Source: Terriglobia bacterium
GTDB lineage: Bacteria > Acidobacteriota > Terriglobia > Acidiferrales > UBA7541
Assembly: GCA_020073705.1 (NCBI GenBank)
Contig: JAIQES010000038.1
Span: forward strand, 1-44,113
Length of the DNA: 44,113 bases
Direction: 5' to 3'
In this document: piece after piece, positions 19,123 through 27,062 of the stretch
Numbering within the stretch: position 1 is the first letter of the stretch
Layout of the letters: the number at the start of each line of letters is the position of its first letter
Notes under the pieces: model-generated
Told to the model about the DNA's origin: nothing
Databases searched by the model: none
Seen by the model: only the letters and a program-made list of their open reading frames with translations
Position numbers and translations under genes: made by a program

Positions 19123-20582
19123 TTTGTTTCGTGAGGAGCAGGGTCAGGGCCACTCGCTGAACTGGCTAGTGTACCGGCCAAGAACGTGATTCCCGCGCCG
19201 GCCAGAACGTACCACGTCCACAACAGCGGCGTGTAGAAGTGAATATAGAGCATCGCGGCAAGCCCCATAAACATGCCGATAAGCACTCCGGAAGGTGTTG
19301 CGCGCCGCAACAGGAACGTGAGAAGGAAAAGCCCGAGCAAGCTGCCGAAAGTGATTGAAGCGATGGTCAATCCTGCCTCAAGCATCGGTCCCCACCGGAG
19401 CGTGCCGAGTACGACGAGAACGATGCCCCAAAACAGCGTCATCCAGCGCGAGAGTCGAAGAAGGCGTTCGGGATTGCCGCCGTCCGAAATCGAGACGCCG
19501 CGCAACTCCCGGAAATCAACTACACTCGACGCGGCGAGGGAATTGAGCGAGCCGCTGGCGTTGGACATGGCAACGGCGAAGATAGCGGCGATGACCATAC
19601 CGCGTACGCCTGAAGGCATCGCGGTGACAATAAAGTCGGGGAAAACCCAATCGTAGCTTTGGCCGGGATGAATGGCAGGCGCGCCGTGCCACGCGTAAAG
19701 CATTACGCCCAGCACCAGAAACAAAGCGAACTGGACGAAGATGATAACGCCGCTTGCGAGGAGCGCGATCTTGCTCTCGCGTTCGGACTTCGCGGCAAGG
19801 AGACGCTGGACGATGGTCTGGTCGGTGCCGTGGCTCGCCATGGTAAGGAATCCCCCTCCGATTACCCCGGACCAAAACGTGTAGGTCTTCGCGGGGTTCA
19901 CCAGACTAAAGGAGAAATCGAATGTGCGAAATTTATTCGTCGCGGCTGCGGCGTGCACCACGGTCTCCCATCCTCCAGGAATCTTATGGAGCAACAAACA
20001 AAACGCGGCGAGTGAACCGGACAGGTAGAGCATGAACTGCGCCACGTCGGTCCAGATCACGGCTTTCATGCCGCCTTCAAACGTGTAAACGAGCACGAGT
20101 GCCATGATCAGGACAACCGAAGTTCGCTGCTCGGCGCCAACGGCCGCTTTGACGACGAACGCGATGGCAGCGATGCGCACGCCTTCCGCTAGAGCACGAG
20201 TCAGCAGAAATGTGGATGCCGCAAGCGCCTTTACTTTTGCGCCAAACCTCCTTTCCATCATCTGGTAGGCCGTATAATATTCTCCACGGAAGAAGTGAGG
20301 CAGGAACAGCAGTACGATTACGACGCGGCCCACTAGGTACCCAAGCACGAGTTGCAAAAATGTGAGATTTCCGGCGAAAGCCAGCGCCGGAGTGCCGATG
20401 ATGGTGAGCGTCGAGGTTTCAGTTGCGGCTATCGAGATCGCCAATGCCCACCAGGACGCCGTGCGGCCACCCAGAAAATAATCCCGGACAGTACGCTGGC
20501 CCCGGCGGAACGCGATGCCAACCAAAGTTACGCCGGTGAGGTATGCGGCAACAATGGCGAGGTCCAGAGGAGTCAGGCGCAT
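19119..20582 (-). CDS. Sodium:solute symporter (SSS family), candidate MurNAc/GlcNAc importer
   Basis: About 487 aa with ~13 membrane helices. Helix 1 is DLAIVAAYLTGVTLVGIAF, followed by RTVRDYFLGGRTASWWALAISIAATETSTLT, the usual SSS signature. GGMKAVIWTDVAQ and the SHGTDQTIVQRLLAAKS loop are also typical. The start at 20582 is preferred over 20654 because a consensus promoter lies between the two. The transcript would leave only ~9 nt of leader, which explains the missing Shine-Dalgarno. Its divergent partner is the MurK/NagK-like kinase, so an amino-sugar substrate is likely, replacing the PTS MurP of other bacteria. Specificity is inference. Confidence 0.88.
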   Translation of the reverse strand: MRLTPLDLAIVAAYLTGVTLVGIAFRRGQRTVRDYFLGGRTASWWALAISIAATETSTLTIIGTPALAFAGNLTFLQLVLGYLVGRVVIVLLFLPHFFRGEYYTAYQMMERRFGAKVKALAASTFLLTRALAEGVRIAAIAFVVKAAVGAEQRTSVVLIMALVLVYTFEGGMKAVIWTDVAQFMLYLSGSLAAFCLLLHKIPGGWETVVHAAAATNKFRTFDFSFSLVNPAKTYTFWSGVIGGGFLTMASHGTDQTIVQRLLAAKSERESKIALLASGVIIFVQFALFLVLGVMLYAWHGAPAIHPGQSYDWVFPDFIVTAMPSGVRGMVIAAIFAVAMSNASGSLNSLAASSVVDFRELRGVSISDGGNPERLLRLSRWMTLFWGIVLVVLGTLRWGPMLEAGLTIASITFGSLLGLFLLTFLLRRATPSGVLIGMFMGLAAMLYIHFYTPLLWTWYVLAGAGITFLAGTLASSASGPDPAPHETK

Positions 20583-20597
20583 GGGGAGAGCCGGGCG

Positions 20598-20626
20598 ATG
20601 ATATGGGCGTGTCCGGGCGGCGTCAA
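20598..20626 (-). promoter_or_regulatory. Sigma70-type promoter for the symporter-permease operon
   Basis: Minus strand TTGACG (20626-20621), 17-nt spacer, TATCAT (20603-20598). Upstream, CGATG (20635-20639) and CATCG (20652-20656) repeat the half-sites of the murQ palindrome, here 12 nt apart. Confidence 0.55.
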
Positions 20627-20714
20627 GAGCGCCTCGATGTGGCGATTTTAGCATCGGCGAAGACGTCGCGAGATCTCTCTGGCAAGTGGCGGCGGCACAA
20701 ACAAACGAGGAACG

Positions 20715-21659
20715 ATGGGTTATTCACTGGGATTTGATGGCGGTGGCACAAAGACGGAGTGCGTTGTGCTCGATGCCAAGGGGACGGTCGTTGGCCAAGG
20801 GCGCGGCGGCCCATCCAACCCGTTGCGCACCGGATACGAGACGTCATTCCATTCGCTCAGCGAGGCAGCTGCCGAAGCGCTCAAGAACGCGAGCCTGCAT
20901 ACGGACAACATTACTGGCGTTTGCGCGGGCCTTGCCGGAGCGGGCCGGCGCAATGTCGTCCGCCGAATGCTGGTTTTTCTGGCGCAGGAATTTCCCGGCG
21001 CGGTCGCACAGGTTGTCACCGACTACGAAATTGCTTTGGAAGCCGCAGCCGGTACGGCTCCGGGCGTGGTGCTGATCGCCGGCACGGGCTCCACAGCCTA
21101 CGGCCGCAATGCGAGAGGCGAGACGGCACATGCAGGCGGGTATGGACCCTGGGTGGGTGACGAAGGCAGCGCGTTCGAAATTGGACGTCGAGCGGTGGGT
21201 GCGGTGGCGCGGACCCGGGACTATGCCGCACCGGTAACATTGCTGACAGAGATGATTCCCGCGGCGCTCGATTGCCCGGACTGGGACGAGCTTATGCAAC
21301 GGATTATGAAGAATCCCGACGAAATCTTTCCGGCGCTGTTTCCTGTGGTCGCTCGGGCGGCAGACGCCGAAGACAGTGCCGCGAAGGAAATTCTGTTCAC
21401 GGCTGCGATCGGCCTGGGAAATCTCGCCATGATCGTCGTGCGCCGTTTGGGAATGAAAGACGAGGAATTTTCGCTGGTAAAATGTGGCGGCGTGTTCGGT
21501 CACAGCCGAATGCTGGACGCGCTTCTGAATTCCGTCCTGATCAGCGGCGCGCTGCGCGCGAAAGTTTCGCGCCTTGAGATTTCTCCGGCCGTTGGAGCCG
21601 CGCGGATTGCCGCTCGCCTCGCCGAACCTCCAGCCCAATCTAACATACATGGCGCTTGA
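20715..21659 (+). CDS. Amino-sugar kinase of the BadF/BadG ATPase family (MurK/NagK-like)
   Basis: A 314-aa ASKHA-fold kinase. The phosphate-1 loop GFDGGGTKTECVVLD is at 6-20. A second phosphate loop, LIAGTGSTAYGRNARGE, is followed by GGYGPWVGDEGSAFEIGRRA, the sugar-site signature of N-acetylglucosamine and N-acetylmuramic acid kinases. VKCGGVFGHSRML is near the end. With MurQ, NamZ and NagZ nearby, phosphorylation of imported MurNAc (and perhaps GlcNAc) is the likely job, giving MurNAc-6-P for MurQ. Start ATG 20715 with GAGGAA upstream. The stop is overlapped by the next gene by 11 bp. Confidence 0.88.
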   Translation: MGYSLGFDGGGTKTECVVLDAKGTVVGQGRGGPSNPLRTGYETSFHSLSEAAAEALKNASLHTDNITGVCAGLAGAGRRNVVRRMLVFLAQEFPGAVAQVVTDYEIALEAAAGTAPGVVLIAGTGSTAYGRNARGETAHAGGYGPWVGDEGSAFEIGRRAVGAVARTRDYAAPVTLLTEMIPAALDCPDWDELMQRIMKNPDEIFPALFPVVARAADAEDSAAKEILFTAAIGLGNLAMIVVRRLGMKDEEFSLVKCGGVFGHSRMLDALLNSVLISGALRAKVSRLEISPAVGAARIAARLAEPPAQSNIHGA

Positions 21660-22419
21660 CGAAAATCCCGGCACTGAGGCCGCCCGCACGGCGGCTCCCG
21701 AATCCATCGCCGTGCTAATCTCGTCGACGAGCGAGGCCGTTCTCCGCGCCTTGATCGAAAATCCTTCACTCGACGAGACGCATGTTTGCCTGCTGCTGGA
21801 GCGGAAGGATCTGTCCGGGGCGTTGCTGGAGGAGATTGCAAAGCGAAAGAGGTGGCGGACGACTTATCGCGTTCGCCGCGCCTTGGCCGGGCACCCACAC
21901 ACACCACGTCTGATCGCCATGCGAATCCTGCGGGACCTGCACTTGATCGACCTGGTGCGGATCAGCCTTATGCCCGCTTCGCGGGGGGAACTGCGGCGTC
22001 TTGCGGAGGAGCGCGTCCTTGCACAATTGCCTCAATTGCCGCTGGGCCAGCGGCTGATGCTGGCGCGGCGAGGGTCGGCACGCATCACGGGCGGACTCAT
22101 AGCGCAAGGACCTGAACAAGTGGCGCGGATAGCGCTCGACAACACGTTTCTGACGGAATCACAACTTCTGAAGACGCTAGCGAAAGAAGCACTGGCGGCG
22201 CAAATTGTCGCCATTATCGCAAAGCATGAGAAATGGTCAAAGCTTGTGAATGTGCGTGCCGCGCTGTTGCGCCATCCGCATTCGCCGATCGAAACTGTCC
22301 TCGCATACGTGCCGGACCTGCCGCGGCGCGATATCGAAGATCTGCTTGGGCTCTCGCGGCTTCCGGCAGGCGTGCGCGTCCATCTGCGCGACGAACTCAA
22401 CCGGCGAGAAAAGCAATAA
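21649..22419 (+). CDS. Helical-repeat protein of unknown function
   Basis: About 256 aa starting at ATG 21649, inside the end of the kinase gene. It is all helical, with recurring units of the type LRALIENPSLDETHVCLLLERKD, VRRALAGHPHTPRLIAMRIL, VARIALDNTFLTESQLLKTLAKE and VRAALLRHPHSPIETVLAYV. Each has an N-P or H-P turn, like leucine-rich-variant or HEAT-type repeats. No signal peptide or membrane helix. I know of no assigned function. The tight coupling suggests co-translation with the kinase, perhaps as a scaffold or regulator, but nothing in the sequence proves it. Confidence 0.75.
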   Translation: MALDENPGTEAARTAAPESIAVLISSTSEAVLRALIENPSLDETHVCLLLERKDLSGALLEEIAKRKRWRTTYRVRRALAGHPHTPRLIAMRILRDLHLIDLVRISLMPASRGELRRLAEERVLAQLPQLPLGQRLMLARRGSARITGGLIAQGPEQVARIALDNTFLTESQLLKTLAKEALAAQIVAIIAKHEKWSKLVNVRAALLRHPHSPIETVLAYVPDLPRRDIEDLLGLSRLPAGVRVHLRDELNRREKQ

Positions 22420-22593
22420 TCCAGGAATTCTGCGGACTTTTCTCCCGTGTGGGGCCGAAGCTTATTTCGAAGACTTGGCGCGTGCGCGCACGCGAGAATC
22501 CCCTTGTTTGCGGAAGAATTCTTTGAGGTTCATACAGGACATCTTGGCGCGGGCGGGTAGTGCGAATACAAACGCGCACACACGAATCGAGCC

Positions 22594-22622
22594 TTGACAC
22601 TCTGCCACATGACACTTAGCAT
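22594..22622 (+). promoter_or_regulatory. Promoter of the PilZ gene
   Basis: TTGACA (22594-22599), 17-nt spacer, TAGCAT (22617-22622). The start codon is 21 nt after the -10, with a GGGGAG Shine-Dalgarno between. The rest of 22420-22593 shows no gene. Confidence 0.65.
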
Positions 22623-22643
22623 CCCCTGCGGGGAGCCAAACGA

Positions 22644-22982
22644 ATGACATCCATTCCGCCGACGGATATCTACGCCGGTATAGAACGCCGTGAGTTTCAT
22701 CGCCGAAAGTTGCAAGAAGTCCTAGAAATTGAATGGGGTTCATCCACATTGACTGGTATCGTCCGGGACATCTCCCCACAGGGCTTGTTTGTTGAATTGA
22801 TGCCGCCGCTTTGGCTGGGCGCGACGTTTTCCGCACGCCTCATGCTGAATCCCATCCTCCCGCTGAATTGCACGGTACGCAGGGTCGAGCCGGGAAAGGG
22901 AAATGCCGTTACGTTCGATCTGCCAGAGGAGAGCGGCATGGAGCAGTTGAAGATGCTGCTGGCCACCCTGCCAAAGCCATGA
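22644..22982 (+). CDS. PilZ-domain protein (probable c-di-GMP receptor)
   Basis: A 112-aa single-domain protein. Both halves of the c-di-GMP site are present: RREFHR (R16 and R20 of RxxxR) and DISPQG (D42, S44, G47 of D/NxSxxG). A short beta-barrel and a C-terminal helix follow. It is expected in the cytoplasm, where it could signal to a partner. The next gene overlaps by 4 bp (ATGA) and codes for a membrane protein, the obvious candidate partner. The glycosyltransferase island has no PilZ domain of its own, so a trans role there is conceivable but unsupported. Confidence 0.88.
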   Translation: MTSIPPTDIYAGIERREFHRRKLQEVLEIEWGSSTLTGIVRDISPQGLFVELMPPLWLGATFSARLMLNPILPLNCTVRRVEPGKGNAVTFDLPEESGMEQLKMLLATLPKP

Positions 22983-23566
22983 CCAGGTGTCTCGATTGCG
23001 GGGCCAACCGGACGGCCGATCAATGTCCCGCGTGCGGGCTGACTTCCGCCGCTGCCGAGCTCGTTGTGCGGCGGCGTCTGATGCAGCGCACGGCTTTGTT
23101 TCTGGTCGGCGTCATCGTATTCGTGGCTGCTAGCCAGGTTTTTCCCGCAGTCGAGCTGGATTCCATTCTTATTTTTGCGGGACTCGCTTTCTTCTGTTCT
23201 CTCGCGCTTGGTTACTGGGTCGACCATCGCGCTCGTAATCGGCAGGAAGTCGAAACCATCAAGCGCATTTACTTCGGAATGATTCCTGTGCCGTGGATTT
23301 TTGCGGCCATGCTTTTTCTGAATGGCCAGCTGGACACTTCACGCCCGATTCGAGTTCCGGCAACCGTGGTCGGGAAATTGTCGGTGGGGAGGTTGCCACA
23401 TAGCCGCCGTCTGGTGGTTACATCGTGGCGTGGCGGACGACGGATCGAACGTATCCCGGTGGATCAAAATGACTACGATCGGTTCCAGAAGGGAGACGAC
23501 ATCGTCATTCAAGCACAGAAAGGGGCATTCGGGGTTCCCTGGGTCTACGGTGTGTACCGCCCATAA
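22979..23566 (+). CDS. Zinc-ribbon membrane protein of unknown function
   Basis: 195 aa. It begins MTRCLDCGANRTADQCPACG, a four-cysteine zinc ribbon, followed by two membrane helices (roughly 43-60 and 65-83). A basic loop, a third hydrophobic stretch (PVPWIFAAMLFLNGQ) and a mostly beta C-terminal domain, likely extracytoplasmic, complete it. Start ATG 22979 overlaps the PilZ stop. I do not recognise the family of the C-terminal domain. It is co-transcribed with the PilZ gene. Confidence 0.75.
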   Translation: MTRCLDCGANRTADQCPACGLTSAAAELVVRRRLMQRTALFLVGVIVFVAASQVFPAVELDSILIFAGLAFFCSLALGYWVDHRARNRQEVETIKRIYFGMIPVPWIFAAMLFLNGQLDTSRPIRVPATVVGKLSVGRLPHSRRLVVTSWRGGRRIERIPVDQNDYDRFQKGDDIVIQAQKGAFGVPWVYGVYRP

Positions 23567-23718
23567 CTAATTCCTCCGACATTAGCCGTGCGGCTGACCG
23601 ACAGTGCATGTTGTTGTCGAGGGTGCCGGCATAGTCTGAAGCGAATCGCTGCCAACACCGGGACCGGGCTGCCTTCGTAACCGTTTCGCGCGTTGCCCTG
23701 TGCTAAATTGATCAAGCC

Positions 23719-24993
23719 ATGAAACGCGTCGTGGTGGTGGGTGCAGGGTTTGGCGGACTACAGGCGATCGCCGATCTCGATCGCATATTGCGTGGCGACC
23801 GCGGCATCGAGATCCTTCTCATCAGCGATCAGAATTATCTACTGTTTACACCTCTTCTTCCGCAGATTGCCTCAAGTTATACGGACCCCCGCCATATCGT
23901 ACAGGCGGTTCGTGAAATTCGCGGAAGGCGTAGGTTTCGATTCCGCCGTGACGTCGTCTGCTTCGTGGATGCGCCGAACCGGCGCCTGGTCCTCGAGTCC
24001 GGGTGGATCGAGTATGATTCGCTCATCCTTGCCCCAGGCTCACGCACGGATTACTTCCATACTCCCGGGGCACGCGAGAACACCTGGGATTACAAGTCTC
24101 TCCAGAACGCGGTCGAACTGCGCGAACGCATCATTGACCTGTGCGAGCACGCCGATCATACCGAGGATCCGAGCGAACGCCGATCGATGCTCACTTTCGT
24201 CGTCGTTGGCGGCGGCTACACAGGCATAGAACTGATCACGGAAATGCGCGATTTCCTGTTCCGTTACGCGGCGCGCACGTATCGCGGAATCCAGGCTTCT
24301 GAGATTCGCCTGCTTGTGCTGGAAGCAACGCAGGACCTTCTTCGGGGAGTCGGACCGAAGCTTGCCGCGCACGCGCGCAAGCGGCTGGATGTGGAAGGAA
24401 TCGAGATCCGCACCTCCTCGCGAGTCACGCGCGTATTTGAGGGCGCAGTCGAAATCAACGGCAGTGAGACTATCGCTACGGACACGGTCATCTGGACGGC
24501 CGGCGTGCGCGCTTCCGAATTGATCGAGTCGTTACCGGGGCCGCATGACCGCATCGGCCGCGCCCTCGTGAACGCGCACCTCGAACTGGAGGGTTACCCG
24601 GAGATATTCGTAGTAGGCGATTCCGCTGCAGCGGTCACGGCCCCCGAAGCACCGCGCGTTGCGCCAGTCGCAATCGAGCAAGGACGCGTTGCCGCGCGCA
24701 ACGTCCGGCATCTGTGGCGCGGCGAGCCGCTCGAGAGTTTCGCGTACGAAGCGCAAGGCATGCTCGTTTCACTCGGGATGAACTATGCCGTGGTGAACAT
24801 TGCCGGCATCAAGGTCAGCGGATACTTTGCCTGGTTGTTCTGGAACGCCGTACACCTCTACAAATTGGTCGGATTGAAGAAACAGTTGCAGGTGGCGGGG
24901 GACTGGGCGCTTGGTCTGATTTTCCCCCGCGACGCTGCCATCGTGCGAAGCCCGCGCCGGTGCAAACTCTGCGGCACTGCAGGCAAGGTTTAA
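23719..24993 (+). CDS. ndh: Type II NADH dehydrogenase (NDH-2 family FAD oxidoreductase)
   Basis: 424 aa. FAD site VVVVGAGFGGLQA (~4-16); NAD(P) site VVVGGGYTGIELITEM near residue 160; the family motif for the flavin tail (EIFVVGDSAAA) near 300. The C-terminal helices that bind the membrane and quinone (AWLFWNAVHLYKLVGLKKQ) follow. It passes electrons from NADH to quinone without pumping protons. The protein ends in CKLCGTAG, a CxxC pair I would not expect at this place in most NDH-2 enzymes. The stop overlaps the convergent NCS1 gene by 4 bp. Sulfide:quinone-type relatives are less likely because the catalytic cysteines are absent from the core. Confidence 0.87.
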   Translation: MKRVVVVGAGFGGLQAIADLDRILRGDRGIEILLISDQNYLLFTPLLPQIASSYTDPRHIVQAVREIRGRRRFRFRRDVVCFVDAPNRRLVLESGWIEYDSLILAPGSRTDYFHTPGARENTWDYKSLQNAVELRERIIDLCEHADHTEDPSERRSMLTFVVVGGGYTGIELITEMRDFLFRYAARTYRGIQASEIRLLVLEATQDLLRGVGPKLAAHARKRLDVEGIEIRTSSRVTRVFEGAVEINGSETIATDTVIWTAGVRASELIESLPGPHDRIGRALVNAHLELEGYPEIFVVGDSAAAVTAPEAPRVAPVAIEQGRVAARNVRHLWRGEPLESFAYEAQGMLVSLGMNYAVVNIAGIKVSGYFAWLFWNAVHLYKLVGLKKQLQVAGDWALGLIFPRDAAIVRSPRRCKLCGTAGKV

Positions 24994-26444
24994 CGCGACT
25001 CAGCGTCGCGCGGGCTGCGCATGATTGCCCAATACAGAAAAAAGCTCACCGCGAATCCTACGAACCAGGCGTAGTCGTAAAGAACGCGCAACGACGGAAC
25101 CAGTAGTCCGATGAACGCCAGTCCCACTCCTGCCGTCAGCGCTGCCATGGCACGCCAGTTGATCCCGTCCGAAAATTCATAAAATCCATGGCGCTGGTAT
25201 AGGTCTTCGACGAGAAGGATTTTCCTCCTCACGATGAAGTAGTCGCAGATCATCACGCCCGCGATCGGCCCGAGAAATCCGGAGTAGCCCACCAGCCACC
25301 CGACAATATAGTTGCTGTAACTGGCGAGCAGCTTCCAGGGCTGAAACACCGCGACGCCCAGCACGCAGGCAATCAGGCCGCCGGTGCGGAAGCTGATCAG
25401 CCGAGGCGAGAGATTCGAGAAGTCGTTCGCCGGCGATACCAGGTTCGCCGCGACGTTTACGTTCAGTGTGGCCAGCAACAACGCCAGCATGGCGATCACG
25501 ATGGCAACGGGGCTACCCATACGCGCGAGCACCTGCACGGGATCCCAGATCGCCTGCCCGAAAATGATCACGGTCGCCGAGGTGACCGCAACGCCGATGA
25601 ATGAATAGAACGTCATGGTTGCCGGCAACCCCAGCGCCTGGCCAAGCATCTGCGAACGCTGGCTGCGCGCATAGCGCGTGAAGTCCGGGATATTCAAGGC
25701 CACGGTGGCCCAGAAGCCCACGACGCCGGTTAGCGATGGAATAAAGAAATGAAAGAATTCGCCGAACGTCTGGAATTTCGACGGGGTAGCCAGCATCGGT
25801 CCGAATCCGCGGACCTTCCACACGGCCCAGGCGAGCAGCGCCACGCCAATCAACAGCAGAAACGGCGCGGTAACGCCCTGTAGGAAGCGTATCGCTCGGA
25901 TGCCCGACAGGATCACGATGACGTGCAGGAACCAGAACCCAGTGAAGCAGATCCACACGCCGGCAGGATAATCGCGCCACGAGGGAACCAACGCGACAAC
26001 CATCGCATGGATCGCTTCGCCGCCGATCCAGGTCTGAATACCGAACCAGCCGCAGGCCACCAGCGCGCGCAAAAGTGCCGGGACGTTCGCTCCCAGCACT
26101 CCGAACGATGCCCGCGCGAAGACCGGGAAGGGAACTCCGTATTTTGCGCCCGCGTGAGCATTGAGAAGCATCGGCGCGAGCACCAGGACGTTTCCCAAGA
26201 ACACGGTGAAGATGGCCTGGCGCCAGTTCATCCCGCCGGCGATCATGCCGCTCGCCAGCATATAGGTTGGAATGTTGACGCTCATCGCAATCCACAGCGC
26301 GGCGTAGTTGTAGGTGCTCCATGTCCGGCGCGAGGCCGGGGTCGGCGCGAGGTCTTCGTTATAAAGTGAGCTGGAGCGTATGGTTTCGGCGTCGCGGATG
26401 TCGGTGTGGATGCCGTTTGGGTCGGGATTTTCGCCAGCGGCCAT
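24990..26444 (-). CDS. NCS1-family permease (cytosine/uracil/allantoin/thiamine type)
   Basis: A 484-aa inner-membrane carrier with 12 hydrophobic helices. The N-terminal LYNEDLAPTPASRRTWSTYNYAALWIAMSVNIPTYMLASGM and the GVPFPVFARASFGVLGANVPALLRALVACGWFGIQTWIGGEA region are diagnostic for NCS1 carriers of nucleobases, hydantoins and related compounds. The substrate cannot be named. No catabolic partner lies next to it. A promoter with an inverted repeat over its -35 lies upstream, which suggests a regulated gene. Confidence 0.92.
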   Translation of the reverse strand: MAAGENPDPNGIHTDIRDAETIRSSSLYNEDLAPTPASRRTWSTYNYAALWIAMSVNIPTYMLASGMIAGGMNWRQAIFTVFLGNVLVLAPMLLNAHAGAKYGVPFPVFARASFGVLGANVPALLRALVACGWFGIQTWIGGEAIHAMVVALVPSWRDYPAGVWICFTGFWFLHVIVILSGIRAIRFLQGVTAPFLLLIGVALLAWAVWKVRGFGPMLATPSKFQTFGEFFHFFIPSLTGVVGFWATVALNIPDFTRYARSQRSQMLGQALGLPATMTFYSFIGVAVTSATVIIFGQAIWDPVQVLARMGSPVAIVIAMLALLLATLNVNVAANLVSPANDFSNLSPRLISFRTGGLIACVLGVAVFQPWKLLASYSNYIVGWLVGYSGFLGPIAGVMICDYFIVRRKILLVEDLYQRHGFYEFSDGINWRAMAALTAGVGLAFIGLLVPSLRVLYDYAWFVGFAVSFFLYWAIMRSPRDAESR

Positions 26445-26488
26445 GAGGGTGGGAATGGCTTCTCGTATGTAAATATAAGTTCCGCGCC

Positions 26489-26531
26489 ATCATCCGTTGT
26501 GCGCGGGAAATCGTCAAGGTGGAATCACCTT
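26489..26531 (-). promoter_or_regulatory. Candidate promoter and operator of the NCS1 permease gene
   Basis: Minus strand TTGACG (26517-26512), 17-nt spacer, GATGAT (26494-26489). An inverted repeat AAGGTG-GAAT-CACCTT (26516-26531) abuts and partly covers the -35. The -10 is weak, so confidence is limited. Confidence 0.35.
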
Positions 26532-26599
26532 TGGGTGTCTGTTGTTCCGATTGAATCAAGAGTCGCCGGGCAGGCCCGTGGGGATCGTAGAAACGCGCG

Positions 26600-27040
26600 T
26601 CAGTATATGCCGCGGCGCAAATCGGGTATTTGTGGAATCTGAATATCGACCACGCGGCCTTCACTGGCCAGTTTCATCCGGATGCGCAACGCGGAGCCGA
26701 TATCGCGCGTGCTCCATTCGGAGGTCGCCAGCGGCTTCTCCGGTTTTTCCGTTTCGCGCCACAGCAGGTCCTTGCCTTTGTGCTCGAGCTGTGTTGGCGA
26801 GATCTCGTATGCGGCCTGATTGCGCACGTAGAACACCAACGCCCGCGAGCCGAGCAGCAGCAGCAGCGGATCGGACCTCTTCCCGGCGCGGTAGAGGTTC
26901 CATTGTTTTGGCGCGCGATCATCGATGCGCAAGATGGCATCCGAAATTGGTATCCAGGTGACCTTCTCGGCGGCGTGCGCGCACATCCCGAGGACGAGGA
27001 ACAACCCTATGAATCCCGCTAATGTTCTTGGACGCGTCAA
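26600..27040 (-). CDS. Small secreted protein of unknown function
   Basis: About 146 aa from a TTG start. A clear signal peptide (TLAGFIGLFLVLGMCAHA, cleavage near AHA-AEK) is followed by a beta-rich domain with VTWIPISDAILRIDDRAPKQWNLY and a basic C-terminus. I do not recognise the family. It starts 22 bp after the exonuclease gene stop on the same strand, so the two are probably co-transcribed. Confidence 0.6.
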   Translation of the reverse strand: MTRPRTLAGFIGLFLVLGMCAHAAEKVTWIPISDAILRIDDRAPKQWNLYRAGKRSDPLLLLLGSRALVFYVRNQAAYEISPTQLEHKGKDLLWRETEKPEKPLATSEWSTRDIGSALRIRMKLASEGRVVDIQIPQIPDLRRGIY

Positions 27041-27062
27041 GTTCAGTCCCGAGTGTTTATCC

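Noticed and set aside
16760-19153. Long minus-strand frame of ~797 codons across namZ and the permease
   Set aside because: It is antisense to namZ and out of frame with the permease. The composition is rich in Arg, His and Cys, as expected for a shadow of GC-rich genes.
22462-22836. Minus-strand frame ending in a basic FFRKQGDSRVRARAKSSK tail
   Set aside because: It overlaps the PilZ gene and its promoter in antisense. The basic tail looks peptide-like but has no support from start signals.
26445-26599. Thiamine riboswitch before the NCS1 permease
   Set aside because: No CTGAGA or ACCTGA core is present. The inverted repeat is better explained as an operator.
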